DNA from: Bacillus sp. DTU_2020_1000418_1_SI_GHA_SEK_038
Lineage (GTDB): Bacteria > Bacillota > Bacilli > Bacillales > Cytobacillaceae
Length of the DNA: 64,000 nt
Direction: 5' to 3'
Assembly: GCF_032341175.1 (NCBI RefSeq)
Contig: NZ_CP135435.1
Span: 2,356,001 to 2,420,000 of the forward strand
The notes under the pieces were generated by a model. The model was not told the DNA's origin and searched no databases. It saw only the letters and a list, made by a program, of their open reading frames with translations. Numbering within the stretch: the stretch's first letter is position 1; each line of letters opens with the position of its first letter. Positions 53,998 through 62,722 of the stretch are shown piece after piece. The position numbers and the translations under genes are program-made.

Positions 53998-54262
53998 CAG
54001 TGACGAGAAAGAGTAAGATAAGCAACCCTGTTCAACAGAGAATCGGTATTTGGTGAGAGCCGATGTTCAGAACTTATCCGAAAATCATCTCCGAGATGCA
54101 AAGCTGAAATCAGTAAGCTTTGACGGGTTTCCGCCGTTACCATGGATCACGTATGATTGTACGTTGACTTAAGAGCCGTAATTTTTTTGTTTATTTTTAC
54201 GGAATAAGGGTGGTAACGCGAGCGATAACTCGTCCCTACTATAGGGACGAGTTTTTTTGTTA
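53998..54262 (+). promoter_or_regulatory. T-box leader, isoleucine specificity
   Basis: T-box AGGGTGGTAACGCG at 54207-54220. Stem I upper helix GATAAG (54017-54022) / CTTATC (54073-54078) encloses an AG-bulge region and a distal ATCGG/CCGAT hairpin. The specifier loop GAAA-ATC-A places ATC (Ile) at 54084-54086. The terminator is CTCGTCCC (54229-54236) / GGGACGAG (54244-54251) plus seven T residues. UGGU in the T-box predicts discriminator A, as in tRNA-Ile. It controls brnQ. Confidence 0.92.
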
Positions 54263-54290
54263 TTCAAATATAAAAAAGGAGAGAGTTTTA

Positions 54291-55625
54291 ATGAAAAAGT
54301 TAGACACATTATTTATTGGCCTTATGTTATTTTCAATGTTTTTTGGGGCTGGAAACCTGATTTTCCCTCCAGTTCTAGGTTCTCAGTCGGGCACAACCTT
54401 TTGGTTTGCTATGGCCGGTTTTATCCTAACAGCTGTTGGGCTGCCATTTGCTGTCCTCTTTGCCGTATCACTAGTTAAGGATGGCGCAACAACAATTGGA
54501 AATCGAGTGCATCCAGTATTTAGCACTGTTTTCATGGTTGCTGTCTATCTATCAATCGGGCCATTTCTTGCAATTCCGAGAAACGCTAATGTTGCTTACG
54601 AAATGGGCGTGAAACCATTTTTACAAGAATCGTGGAACAGTTCAGTTGTACTACTTCTATTTTCAGTCGTGTTTTTCGCGCTAGTTTATGTAGTTAGCTT
54701 AAACCCTGCTAAAATGGAAAAATATATGGGGCGTTTTATCACACCAGTACTGCTACTATCAATGGTTATCTTATGTACAATTGGCTTTATGAAATTGGAT
54801 GCACCACTCGGTACGCCAACTGCTGATTATCAAGATGGCGCATTCTCTAAAGGATTTATTGAAGGTTATAATACAATGGACGCCTTAGCTGCGTTAGCAT
54901 TCGGGATTGTCATTCTTAGCGCAATTAAGAAAAAAGGGATTACTGACAGAAAACAATTAACTAGCTTTACATTAAAGGCTGGAGTCATTGCTGGGGGATT
55001 ATTATCTCTTGTCTATGTAAGCATTGGTTTAATCGGAGGAAAAATGACAGATGCTTCTTCCTTTGAAGCGGGAACAGACATTTTAACAGCTGCTTCTACC
55101 CTATTATTAGGTTCTGGCGGAGTAGCTTTACTAGGCCTGATCTTTACTTTAGCATGTTTCACAACTTGTGTAGGATTAACAACAGCTTGCGGGCAATACT
55201 TTTCCAAAGTAATTCCTTCTGCCAGCTATAAAACACTCGTCTTAGCCGTAACAATTGTAGGGTTTACACTCTCAAACCTTGGTTTAAATCAAATTCTTAA
55301 ATTCTCAGTGCCATTCCTTGTAACAGCATACCCATTAACAATTGTGTTAGTGACTTTGACATTCTTCAATCGTTTCTTTAAAAATTCAAGAAAAGTATAC
55401 GGCAGCACGGTGTTATTTACAGGGGTATTTGCATTAATGGGTGGATTAAAAACCTTTGGTCTAGACTTAGGACCTCTAGAATCAGTCAGAGCAATCCTTC
55501 CATTCTCCTCGGCTGGATTAGAATGGGTCGTACCGGCCATTGCTGGGGCAGTTATTGGTATTTTATTGAGCGGGTTTGATAGAAAAGTAGAAACGTCAAA
55601 AACTGCAGATGTTAAAGGGTATTAG
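54291..55625 (+). CDS. brnQ: Branched-chain amino acid transporter BrnQ (LIVCS family)
   Basis: Sodium-coupled Ile/Leu/Val uptake carrier of 444 aa with 12 helices. The N-terminal MLFSMFFGAGNLIFPPVLG and the later TACGQYFSKVIP segments are characteristic of LIVCS carriers. The isoleucine T-box upstream indicates induction when tRNA-Ile is uncharged. The open frame starts in the T-box terminator (54210), but AAAGGAG upstream of ATG 54291 gives the true start. Confidence 0.93.
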   Translation: MKKLDTLFIGLMLFSMFFGAGNLIFPPVLGSQSGTTFWFAMAGFILTAVGLPFAVLFAVSLVKDGATTIGNRVHPVFSTVFMVAVYLSIGPFLAIPRNANVAYEMGVKPFLQESWNSSVVLLLFSVVFFALVYVVSLNPAKMEKYMGRFITPVLLLSMVILCTIGFMKLDAPLGTPTADYQDGAFSKGFIEGYNTMDALAALAFGIVILSAIKKKGITDRKQLTSFTLKAGVIAGGLLSLVYVSIGLIGGKMTDASSFEAGTDILTAASTLLLGSGGVALLGLIFTLACFTTCVGLTTACGQYFSKVIPSASYKTLVLAVTIVGFTLSNLGLNQILKFSVPFLVTAYPLTIVLVTLTFFNRFFKNSRKVYGSTVLFTGVFALMGGLKTFGLDLGPLESVRAILPFSSAGLEWVVPAIAGAVIGILLSGFDRKVETSKTADVKGY

Positions 55626-55691
55626 GATTTTATGTGTGATTTATATTTTTATGGTTCAGAAGATTTTGAAGTATAGAAATGGACAAATATA

Positions 55692-55725
55692 AAAGGCGAA
55701 CGCAGATTATCATTGTTCGCCTTTT
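55692..55725. terminator. Bidirectional terminator after brnQ
   Basis: AAAGGCGAAC (55692-55701) / GTTCGCCTTT (55715-55724) with flanking T/A runs, between convergent brnQ and the EamA gene. Confidence 0.85.
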
Positions 55726-55775
55726 TACCATTTTCCCTTAAAAGTGACTTTAGGACAGGTTCTTTGTGTCAAAAG

Positions 55776-56669
55776 TTATTGAAGTTTAACCTTACTATTT
55801 ATTAATTGTTTAATAGGTGTTACGGATATTCCTAAAAGAATAAGCAGTACTCCTCCCCATTGAAGAAAAGATACATATTCTTTTAATATAATAATGGAAG
55901 CAATAATGGCAGTAGGAAGCTCGGCACCGCCTAGAATAGTAGCCAATCCAGATCCTGTTTTCGGAGAACCAATAGCAAAAAAACTAATTGGAATAACTAC
56001 TCCTAATAAGCCTAATAAAACACCATATTTCCATAATCCCTCTGTCATTGAACCATTATATAAAAATGAAGGTGAAAAAGAGATCATTAATATGATAACT
56101 GCTCCAGTTGTCATTAATGCTCCCCGATTTAGAAAGGGAACATCAGCTTCGATTCTTCCGCTGCTAAAAATAAATAAGGAAAATGTAATGGCTGACAATA
56201 ATCCAAAAATAATCCCCTTCATATCGAGCGCCGAAAAACTGTTACCTATCATCCCACTAGCCATAATAGTACCAATTAATAGAATCACAACAGACAAAAT
56301 TTTCTCTTTGCTTGGCAGTCGTTTATCAACCAGGCTTTCTATTAATATACCAATCCATGTAAATTGGAATAATAGTACAATTGCTATAGAAGCCGGAATT
56401 GTCATAAGGGATATTCCATAAAACATACCAGTAAAGCTTGATGAAGTTCCTGCAAGGATTAAAATTAGGGATTTTTTGAATGAAATACGTTTTCTAGAAA
56501 AAATTAGGCTTAACATCAGCAGCATTAACCAGCCAAAAAAATATTGACTGGTAATAACTTCCCCAACCGTAAAGCCATCCTGATAAGCAAGTTTTATAAT
56601 AGATGCAATCACTCCATAGCTGCATGCCCCAAGAAAAACAAGAAGTGAATATTTATATGTTTTAAGCAC
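55776..56669 (-). CDS. EamA/DMT family transporter
   Basis: Ten-helix drug/metabolite transporter of 297 aa with two EamA repeats (about 1-135 and 150-290). The GTSSSFTGMFYGISLMTIPASIAIVLLFQFTWIGIL segment (given in part) and the C-terminal GGAELPTAIIASIIILKEYVSFLQWGGVLLILLGI (given in part) are typical. Probably exports an amino acid or metabolite. GTG start after AAGGAGAGG. Confidence 0.83.
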   Translation of the reverse strand: MLKTYKYSLLVFLGACSYGVIASIIKLAYQDGFTVGEVITSQYFFGWLMLLMLSLIFSRKRISFKKSLILILAGTSSSFTGMFYGISLMTIPASIAIVLLFQFTWIGILIESLVDKRLPSKEKILSVVILLIGTIMASGMIGNSFSALDMKGIIFGLLSAITFSLFIFSSGRIEADVPFLNRGALMTTGAVIILMISFSPSFLYNGSMTEGLWKYGVLLGLLGVVIPISFFAIGSPKTGSGLATILGGAELPTAIIASIIILKEYVSFLQWGGVLLILLGISVTPIKQLINSKVKLQ

Positions 56670-56704
56670 GTATACCTCTCCTTAAGTTGTAAAAATAACG
56701 AATA

Positions 56705-56724
56705 CCCACCTAAAAAAAGGTGGG
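56705..56724. terminator. Hairpin after the nucleoside hydrolase operon
   Basis: CCCACC (56705-56710) / GGTGGG (56719-56724) with an A/T-rich loop, downstream of the last gene of the nucleoside operon; weak T-tract. Confidence 0.5.
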
Positions 56725-56739
56725 CAATTAAAATGATAT

Positions 56740-57672
56740 CTATTTTTTCAAATATTCGATAAAACGTTCAAGAAATCTTTCGTGATCTACATCTACACAA
56801 ATGTTTACATTTGGTTCTTTTTTCAATAAATTTCTAAAGTCACAGATTGTCTGTCCATAGCTTAAATCACTTTTTGTCTCTACGTCAACATAATATTTTT
56901 CTGTCTTTACAAGACTTTTGTCTAATGCCACAGCAACGGCTAGTGGATCATGTAAAGCACAAGCATTGACGCCATATAGGTCTAAAGAAAATTCCCTGTA
57001 CACGCCTGTACTATTTTTGACAAACTCATAATATTTGGTACCCTTTAATCCATTAATATGTTCTTCAGAAAGCATCACTTGTCGAGTCACATCTAAACTA
57101 ACTAAAGTAATGTCCATGCCTGAATGGAAGACAATTTTCGCTGACTCTGGATCCCCATAAATATTAAACTCAGAAGTCGGCAACGTATTTCCTCTACCGG
57201 AAGATTGAACGATTCCCCCCATAATCACAACATCTTTAACCCATTCGGCCAATCTAGGTTCTTTACGAAGGGCTAGAGCGAGGTTTGTCAATGGAGCAAC
57301 CATAATGAGAGTGAGTTCTCCCTTATATTTTTCTGCTTGTTCGATAATGAAATCAGCAGCAAAAATATTATTTTCTTGGATGACTGTATCGATATGATCA
57401 AGCGCACCACCGATCCCATCTTCTCCATGAACTCTAAATTCATGAAAAGGTTCTCTTAGAAGAGGACGAGAAGCACCTTTATATACATTAATCTTGTTTT
57501 CGATGCCGAGTAATTTCAACATTCTATTCGTATTAATATTTACTTGATCAAGTGGAACATTTCCGCAAACCGTTGTAATTCCTAAAATATCTAACTGTTC
57601 GCTCTGTGTCGCATACAAAATGGCAAGTGCGTCATCTACTCCAGTATCCACATCGATAATTACCTTTTTCAC
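56740..57672 (-). CDS. Inosine/uridine-preferring nucleoside hydrolase
   Basis: Nucleoside hydrolase of 310 aa that splits ribonucleosides into base and ribose. The calcium-binding DVDTGVDDALAIL motif lies near residues 7-19, followed by GITTVCGNV, the ALRKEP/VIMGG segment and HDPLAVAVAL near the active-site histidine. The first in-frame GTG (57681) overlaps AAGGAG, so GTG 57672, eight bases after it, is the start. Last gene of the LacI-rbsK-transporter operon; its ribose product would be phosphorylated by the neighbouring ribokinase. Confidence 0.9.
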   Translation of the reverse strand: MKKVIIDVDTGVDDALAILYATQSEQLDILGITTVCGNVPLDQVNINTNRMLKLLGIENKINVYKGASRPLLREPFHEFRVHGEDGIGGALDHIDTVIQENNIFAADFIIEQAEKYKGELTLIMVAPLTNLALALRKEPRLAEWVKDVVIMGGIVQSSGRGNTLPTSEFNIYGDPESAKIVFHSGMDITLVSLDVTRQVMLSEEHINGLKGTKYYEFVKNSTGVYREFSLDLYGVNACALHDPLAVAVALDKSLVKTEKYYVDVETKSDLSYGQTICDFRNLLKKEPNVNICVDVDHERFLERFIEYLKK

Positions 57673-57738
57673 ATCGATCACTCCTTATTTCACATGTACA
57701 CAAAAGACTTTTATTCACCTTAAATTATTTACATAGAC

Positions 57739-58965
57739 TTAGAAATAAATTCCTGCAATAGCTCCACTCATTAAATTTGCCAATGAAGCGGCAATTAACG
57801 CACGAAAGGCTAATTTCTGAATAACATCTTTTTTATTTGGAGCCATGGTTGATAATGCTCCTACTAATATTCCAATAGAGCCTAAGTTTGCAAATCCGCA
57901 TAATGTAAACGTGATAACGGCTTGGGCTTTTTGTGAAAATTCAGCTGTTTCCCCAGCGAATGAAGCAAAGGCAACAAATTCATTAAATACTAATTTTTGC
58001 CCAATTAAGTTCCCTGCCATTACTGCTTCGCTCCAAGGAATTCCAATAATAAAAGCAAGCGGTGCAAATAAATAACCAAAGATCATTTCTAAAGATAGAC
58101 CTTCAAATCCGAACAGTCCTCCGATTCCGCCAAGGACACCATTTGTGAATGCAACTAATCCAAGAATAGCCATTAGCATAACGGCAACACCAAACGCTAT
58201 TTTGGCACCATCAAATGCACCATCCGTAATGACTTCTAAAATATTTCTTTTCTTCGGATTTTCACCATCGTTTGCTAATTTCTTCAAGTCAATCTCCGTG
58301 TTCTCTTCTGTTTCCGGCATTAATATTTTAGCCATGACAAGCCCTGCTGGAGCGGACATGAAACTCGCAGCAATTAAATATTCAATAGATACACCCATAG
58401 TAGCTAGTCCAATCATGACAGCTCCAGAAACAGATGCTAATCCTCCAACCATGACAGCAAAAATTTGCGATTTAGTCATATGTGGCAGATAAGGCTTAAT
58501 AACAAGTGGTGCTTCTGACATCCCAACGAAAATATTAGCTGTAGCTGACATTGACTCAGTCTTGCTAACTTTTAAGAGTCTTGAGATAAACCCGCCGATA
58601 ATTCGGACAAAAATCTGCATGATTCCTAAGTGATATAAAAGAGAAATTAAAGCTGATAAAAAGATAATTATTGCTAATACTCTAACCGCAAAAATTGAGC
58701 CTGCCGGACCAGTCTTATCTGCAAGACTGCCGAATACGAACGCAACACCTACATCTCCATAATGGATAACCTTGTTAACCCCAGCTGAAACTGCTTGTAA
58801 TGCTTCTTGACCCAATTTTGATTTAAGAACGATATACCCAAAGACGAGCTGTAATAGAAATCCTAAACCAACTGTACGAAAATTAATCGCTTTCCTGTTT
58901 GAAGAAACTAGGTAAGCAATAAAAAATATGATTGAGCATCCGATTAGACCCCATAGAATATTCAA
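57739..58965 (-). CDS. NupC/CNT family nucleoside transporter
   Basis: Concentrative nucleoside transporter of 408 aa. Motifs include FVFGSLADKTG with the FAVRVLAIIIFLSALISLLYHLGIMQ region (given in part), the EAPLVIKPYLPHMTKSQ signature and FNEFVAFASF near the nucleoside site. It imports nucleosides with H+ or Na+. TTG 58965, eight bases after GAGAGG, is preferred to the GTG at 58974. It lies between ribokinase and nucleoside hydrolase genes in one operon. Confidence 0.88.
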   Translation of the reverse strand: MNILWGLIGCSIIFFIAYLVSSNRKAINFRTVGLGFLLQLVFGYIVLKSKLGQEALQAVSAGVNKVIHYGDVGVAFVFGSLADKTGPAGSIFAVRVLAIIIFLSALISLLYHLGIMQIFVRIIGGFISRLLKVSKTESMSATANIFVGMSEAPLVIKPYLPHMTKSQIFAVMVGGLASVSGAVMIGLATMGVSIEYLIAASFMSAPAGLVMAKILMPETEENTEIDLKKLANDGENPKKRNILEVITDGAFDGAKIAFGVAVMLMAILGLVAFTNGVLGGIGGLFGFEGLSLEMIFGYLFAPLAFIIGIPWSEAVMAGNLIGQKLVFNEFVAFASFAGETAEFSQKAQAVITFTLCGFANLGSIGILVGALSTMAPNKKDVIQKLAFRALIAASLANLMSGAIAGIYF

Positions 58966-59025
58966 TTCCTTCACCTCTCAAAAGTTTTTTAATTGTTTAG
59001 ATTACACTTATTAATCCCAATATGC

Positions 59026-59910
59026 CTACTCGTTAGTTTTGATAAAATCATTAACTTCAATTTCCGTTGGCATGCCCGTTTGCGCACCGAGCTTTGTTGT
59101 AGATAACGCAGCAACTGCATTTCCATATTTACACGCAGCATTCAACGTAAGCCCTTTGCTTAGTGCAACCGCAAATCCGGCGTTGAATGAATCTCCAGCA
59201 CCAGTAGTGTCTACAACATTTACTTGGAAAGCTGGTATATTTACTTCTTTTTCATCTAGATAGAAACTAACACCTTGGCTCCCTTTTGTAAGGATTACTT
59301 TTTCTTTTAAGACTTTTTCATCCATTCCATTTACTAATTCCTTAAACTCATGTTCATTCGGTGTTAGATAATCAATTTTTTCAATAAGATCTGTTGGCAG
59401 CTCTTGAATGGGAGCAGGATTTAAAATGACTTTGACCCCATTTTCTTTGGCAATTTCCACTGCTTTTAGTACCCCTTCAAGTGGGATTTCTAGCTGAAGA
59501 ATGAGAATGTCACTGGCAGCAATCACATCTCTTTTTGATTCAACGAACGCTGCCGTCACATGTTCGTTTGCTGCAGGAACGACAATAATACTATTATCTT
59601 GATTGGATACAATGATCGTAGCCGTTCCCGTTGAACCTGTAACCGGTTCCACATTACTTACATCAACACCTTCGTCATTTAGATGTTGAAGAAGCTCTTT
59701 CCCAAAAGTATCATTTCCAACGCACCCTATCATGTTGACATTTGCCCCTAATCGGGCTGCTGCCACTGCTTGGTTTGCGCCTTTTCCCCCAGGATTCGTT
59801 TGAAATCGATTTCCTAATAGGGTTTCGCCTATTTGGGGAATTTGATCGGTTATCGTCACTAAATCCATATTAATGCTGCCGACAACCGTTATTTTCGGTT
59901 CAATGGCCAT
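59026..59910 (-). CDS. rbsK: Ribokinase
   Basis: PfkB-family ribokinase of 294 aa making ribose 5-phosphate from ribose and ATP. The N-terminal GSINMDLV, NPGGKGANQAVAAARLG and the C-terminal DTTGAGDSFNAGFAVAL motif with the catalytic aspartate are diagnostic. The open frame extends upstream into the regulator gene; ATG 59910, with AAGGGGG upstream, is the start. In this operon its ribose probably comes from nucleoside hydrolysis rather than a ribose ABC transporter, which is absent. Confidence 0.92.
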   Translation of the reverse strand: MAIEPKITVVGSINMDLVTITDQIPQIGETLLGNRFQTNPGGKGANQAVAAARLGANVNMIGCVGNDTFGKELLQHLNDEGVDVSNVEPVTGSTGTATIIVSNQDNSIIVVPAANEHVTAAFVESKRDVIAASDILILQLEIPLEGVLKAVEIAKENGVKVILNPAPIQELPTDLIEKIDYLTPNEHEFKELVNGMDEKVLKEKVILTKGSQGVSFYLDEKEVNIPAFQVNVVDTTGAGDSFNAGFAVALSKGLTLNAACKYGNAVAALSTTKLGAQTGMPTEIEVNDFIKTNE

Positions 59911-59926
59911 TCTAATGTTAACCCCC

Positions 59927-60901
59927 TTAAGTTGATTGCCTTTCAACAAGATGAACATCTAATGTATAGAATGTTTCCTTAATTGGCTGCTTCTCGATTA
60001 ATTGAACGAGCAATGTAGCTGCTTTTTCTCCTAATTCATAGATCGGCTGGACAATTGTTGTTAATTCAGGCGTTGTAGCAACAGACATCATGATTCCATC
60101 AAATCCAACAATCGCAATATCCTCGGGCACTTTTTTCCCAAGCATATGCACAGCTTTAATCGTTCCAATGGCACTTGTATCATTCGCTGCAAATATCCCA
60201 TCAATTTCAGGATGCAATTGCAAAAGCTTAACGGTTGCCTCTATAGAGGTTTGCATGGCAAAATCTCCATCAATGATGAACGATTCTTTAAACCAAGGCT
60301 CATGACTTATAACTTCTAGATATCCTTTACACCGCTCATCTGCAGTAAAAATACCGTGCGGACCCCTAATATGTGCAATCCGATTTCGCCCTATTTCTTT
60401 CAAAAAATTTGCAGCAAGTCTTGCGCCTTTTCTATTTTCAACAACGATAGTAGGCAGCCCCTTACTAATTTCCCGGTCAAGGCTGACAACAGGGATATTA
60501 AGCATCTCAATCTGCTCAGCACTTAAAGTATTAGATGCAACAATTAAGCCATCTACGTACTTCTGCATCATCATATCCAAATAACTCTGTTCTTTATCCC
60601 TATTCTCATCTGAATTGCATAGAATCACCGTATAGCCAAGCTTTATTGCTACGTCTTCAACAGCTCGAGCAAGCTCTGGGAAGAATGGATTCATTATATC
60701 CGGGAGCATTAAGCCTAATGTTTTCGATTGTTTCTTAAATAGACTCCTTGCTACTGCATTAGGTTTGTAGTTCAATTCGCTAATTGCCCGCTCGATCTTT
60801 TTTCTGGAATCTTCACTTACATAACCTTTATTATTTAATACTCTTGAAACAGTAGCTACGGAAAGACCTGCATGCTTTGCGACATCCTTGATTGATACCA
60901 T
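59927..60901 (-). CDS. LacI family regulator of the nucleoside/ribose operon
   Basis: LacI/GalR repressor of 324 aa: helix-turn-helix and hinge at residues 1-60 (VSIKDVAKHAGLSVATVSRVLNNKG, given in part, with the ARSL hinge), then a periplasmic-binding-protein-like effector domain. Similar to RbsR. First gene of the operon, 16 bases before rbsK, with a perfect operator in its own promoter, so it is probably autoregulated and relieved by ribose or a nucleoside-derived signal. Confidence 0.9.
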   Translation of the reverse strand: MVSIKDVAKHAGLSVATVSRVLNNKGYVSEDSRKKIERAISELNYKPNAVARSLFKKQSKTLGLMLPDIMNPFFPELARAVEDVAIKLGYTVILCNSDENRDKEQSYLDMMMQKYVDGLIVASNTLSAEQIEMLNIPVVSLDREISKGLPTIVVENRKGARLAANFLKEIGRNRIAHIRGPHGIFTADERCKGYLEVISHEPWFKESFIIDGDFAMQTSIEATVKLLQLHPEIDGIFAANDTSAIGTIKAVHMLGKKVPEDIAIVGFDGIMMSVATTPELTTIVQPIYELGEKAATLLVQLIEKQPIKETFYTLDVHLVERQST

Positions 60902-60919
60902 TTTGTCACCTCATTAACC

Positions 60920-60933
60920 TGTAACCGGTTACA
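60920..60933. promoter_or_regulatory. LacI-type operator
   Basis: TGTAACCGGTTACA, a perfect 14-bp palindrome with the central CG typical of LacI/GalR sites, between the promoter and start of the LacI gene. Confidence 0.8.
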
Positions 60934-60938
60934 CATAT

Positions 60939-60966
60939 TTTATAGTATAATCATTTTATTAGTCAA
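60939..60966 (-). promoter_or_regulatory. Promoter of the LacI-rbsK-nucleoside operon
   Basis: On the minus strand, TTGACT (60966-60961), 16-nt spacer, TATAAA (60944-60939), immediately upstream of the operator. Confidence 0.6.
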
Positions 60967-61092
60967 TAAAAATTTTGTCGAAAACCGTATAATGTGTCAT
61001 ACAAAATAAATGAATATGACACATTTATTTACATTCACACTGTTCTTTTTCATCATAAATCCATATTTAGTTATTAATGGCTGGACATTAAA

Positions 61093-61123
61093 ATAGCGAA
61101 CAGTGACATTCTCTGTTCGCTAT
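61093..61123 (-). terminator. Hairpin downstream of the Spo0M-like remnant
   Basis: ATAGCGAACAG (61093-61103) / CTGTTCGCTAT (61113-61123), with TTTTAATG on the minus strand. Confidence 0.6.
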
Positions 61124-61245
61124 TAAACACCCTATTACAATCATTTTGCTATAAAAACCTTACAGATTTTCTGAACGAGAAAGACTTGCAGGTCGCAGAC
61201 GATCTTTAGATATTGGATGATAGTGAGATCAAATTGATAAGCTCA

Positions 61246-61584
61246 CTAATCTTGAATAATCCGAATGGCGTCCTGATCTAAGCTTTCCACCCCTTGTTTG
61301 AAGGCCAGTCTTGTTTTAAATCGATAGGATAAAGTGTCTGTCGATAGTCTGGCATTGTTTGGCAAAAGGAAAGAGAATGGAATTTTGTTTACGGCTTCAG
61401 ACTGAATAATTTTAGTAGTTAAAATAGAGATAGAATCCACAATTTCTTCTCTTTCATCTGTCCTATTAAAGGTGACCAAATCGCAATCTATCCTTTTGAG
61501 TTCTTGTGAGATTGTGCCGCCCTTAATCAAGAAATGACCCTTTACGACTTCACCAGACCTATTTATTTCCACTCCCTTTTCCAA
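61246..61584 (-). pseudogene. Spo0M-like (arrestin-fold sporulation protein) fragment
   Basis: A 112-codon frame similar to the N-terminal arrestin domain of Spo0M: LEKGVEINRSGEVVKGHFLIKGG corresponds to the LEKD..PGEEV.G..H.KGG region, and KIPFSFLLPNNARL to the PFxFxLP strand. Full Spo0M is about 258 aa, so the N-terminal MSFFKK part and the entire C-terminal domain are missing. The first codon is TTG with stop codons directly upstream and no ribosome site. It appears to be a decayed or truncated copy lying behind an orphan riboswitch. Confidence 0.6.
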
Positions 61585-61687
61585 TTAAAGTTAGCGATTT
61601 ATCAAATCCTAAAAGCTTTTGTTTGTTATGAGTAGTGATCATTTTGACACTTGTAGCTAAATCAATATATTGCAGAATAATAGACAC
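61559..61687 (-). other. 42-codon frame with good ribosome site, probable gene remnant
   Basis: GTG 61687 follows AAGGAGAG and opens a 42-aa frame (SIILQYIDLATSVKMITTHNK...) that overlaps the start of the Spo0M-like fragment. It resembles neither a complete protein nor a TerC/P-type ATPase N-terminus. It is the first frame after the manganese riboswitch; possibly what is left of the original controlled gene. Confidence 0.35.
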
Positions 61688-61722
61688 CTCTCCTTGTATA
61701 TGTGTAACGAACAATCAAAAAA

Positions 61723-61753
61723 AGACGTTATAACCGATTTTCTGGTTATAACG
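61723..61753 (-). terminator. Second terminator after the riboswitch
   Basis: CGTTATAACC (61726-61735) / GGTTATAACG (61744-61753), followed on the minus strand by CTTTTTTTG. Confidence 0.8.
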
Positions 61754-61762
61754 CCTTATACA

Positions 61763-61880
61763 AAAAGACCTTACCAAAAAATCGGTAAGGTCTCGCAAAC
61801 AATTTAAAATTGCCAATAAAGCCGAGGAATAAATCCCGTAATGACGACTTTATTGTACTGCTACTCCCCTTAGACGGAAG
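61763..61880 (-). promoter_or_regulatory. yybP-ykoY manganese riboswitch
   Basis: On the minus strand AAGGGGAGTAGC (61871-61860), then GTCGTCATTACGGG, CTCGGCTTTATTGGC and GCGAGACCTTACC appear in the order and spacing of the yybP-ykoY class. The expression platform is the hairpin AGACCTTACC / GGTAAGGTCT with TTTTTG. Mn2+ binding normally switches on exporters (YkoY/MntP-like or P-type ATPases). No such gene follows here. Confidence 0.88.
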
Positions 61881-61963
61881 AATTATTCGTATTAGTTAAT
61901 CATAGTATAATAGCAATCTTTGAATGAGTCAAATATCCAGCCCAGTTTTTATAGATGAATTCC

Positions 61964-62515
61964 TTACTTAATAATCGTAGCACCTAGTGTTTTCTCAAAA
62001 TGAGTAAGCGCCCATTCGTGCCCGTTTGGATTGAAAGACGCAACTGCGTCCTCGTAAATAAAAATTTTGTATCCTTCATTATAGGCACCAATAGCCGTAT
62101 GGAGTACACAAATATCTGTACATACCCCCACTATATATATATCTGTAATCCCCCTCTCTCTAAGTTTTATAGAGAGATCTGTTCCGGCAAAAGCGGAATA
62201 TCTTGTTTTATCCATATATTGAACATTCTTTTTGCTCTTATTTTCATCATATACTTCTTTCAAGGCACCATACAAGTCTCTACCTTTTGTACCACGAATA
62301 TTATGGGGCGGAAACAATTTCGTTTCTGGATGACATGGATCCCCTTTTTCATGGACATCGATGGCAAAAACGACATAATCATCATTTTCAATAAACTCTT
62401 TTGTAATTTCTGTAATTCTTTCTTCTAAAGCCTGACCGGGTTTTCCGCATGTTAATGCGCCGTCTTCTGCAACAAAATCATAGGTGTAATCTACATTAAT
62501 TAATGCCTTTTTCAT
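61964..62515 (-). CDS. pncA: Nicotinamidase PncA (isochorismatase superfamily)
   Basis: Cysteine hydrolase of 183 aa converting nicotinamide to nicotinate for NAD salvage. The catalytic triad is D9, K103 and C136 (within GVCTDICVLHTA), with metal ligands D53, H55 and H71. Very like B. subtilis PncA throughout (KTRYSAFAGTDL, LFPPHNI). The open frame starts with GTG 62527 overlapping AGGAG; ATG 62515 (MKKALINVDYTYDF) matches the family start. Confidence 0.93.
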   Translation of the reverse strand: MKKALINVDYTYDFVAEDGALTCGKPGQALEERITEITKEFIENDDYVVFAIDVHEKGDPCHPETKLFPPHNIRGTKGRDLYGALKEVYDENKSKKNVQYMDKTRYSAFAGTDLSIKLRERGITDIYIVGVCTDICVLHTAIGAYNEGYKIFIYEDAVASFNPNGHEWALTHFEKTLGATIIK

Positions 62516-62722
62516 AGCAATACTCACTCCTATTATTTTGATTACTTTAATTTATCTTTCAATTCAATCTTATCTTTGCCCCTCCTAATATTCAACTAAG
62601 GAGTTCTTCGAAATAAAGTTTTTTAGAATTTGATTGAGCCTAAACCCCTTATTACCGATTCTGGAGATACAAATAAGGAAGTCGAAAACATCAACTTCCT
62701 TTCATTACATGATCCCCCATGA

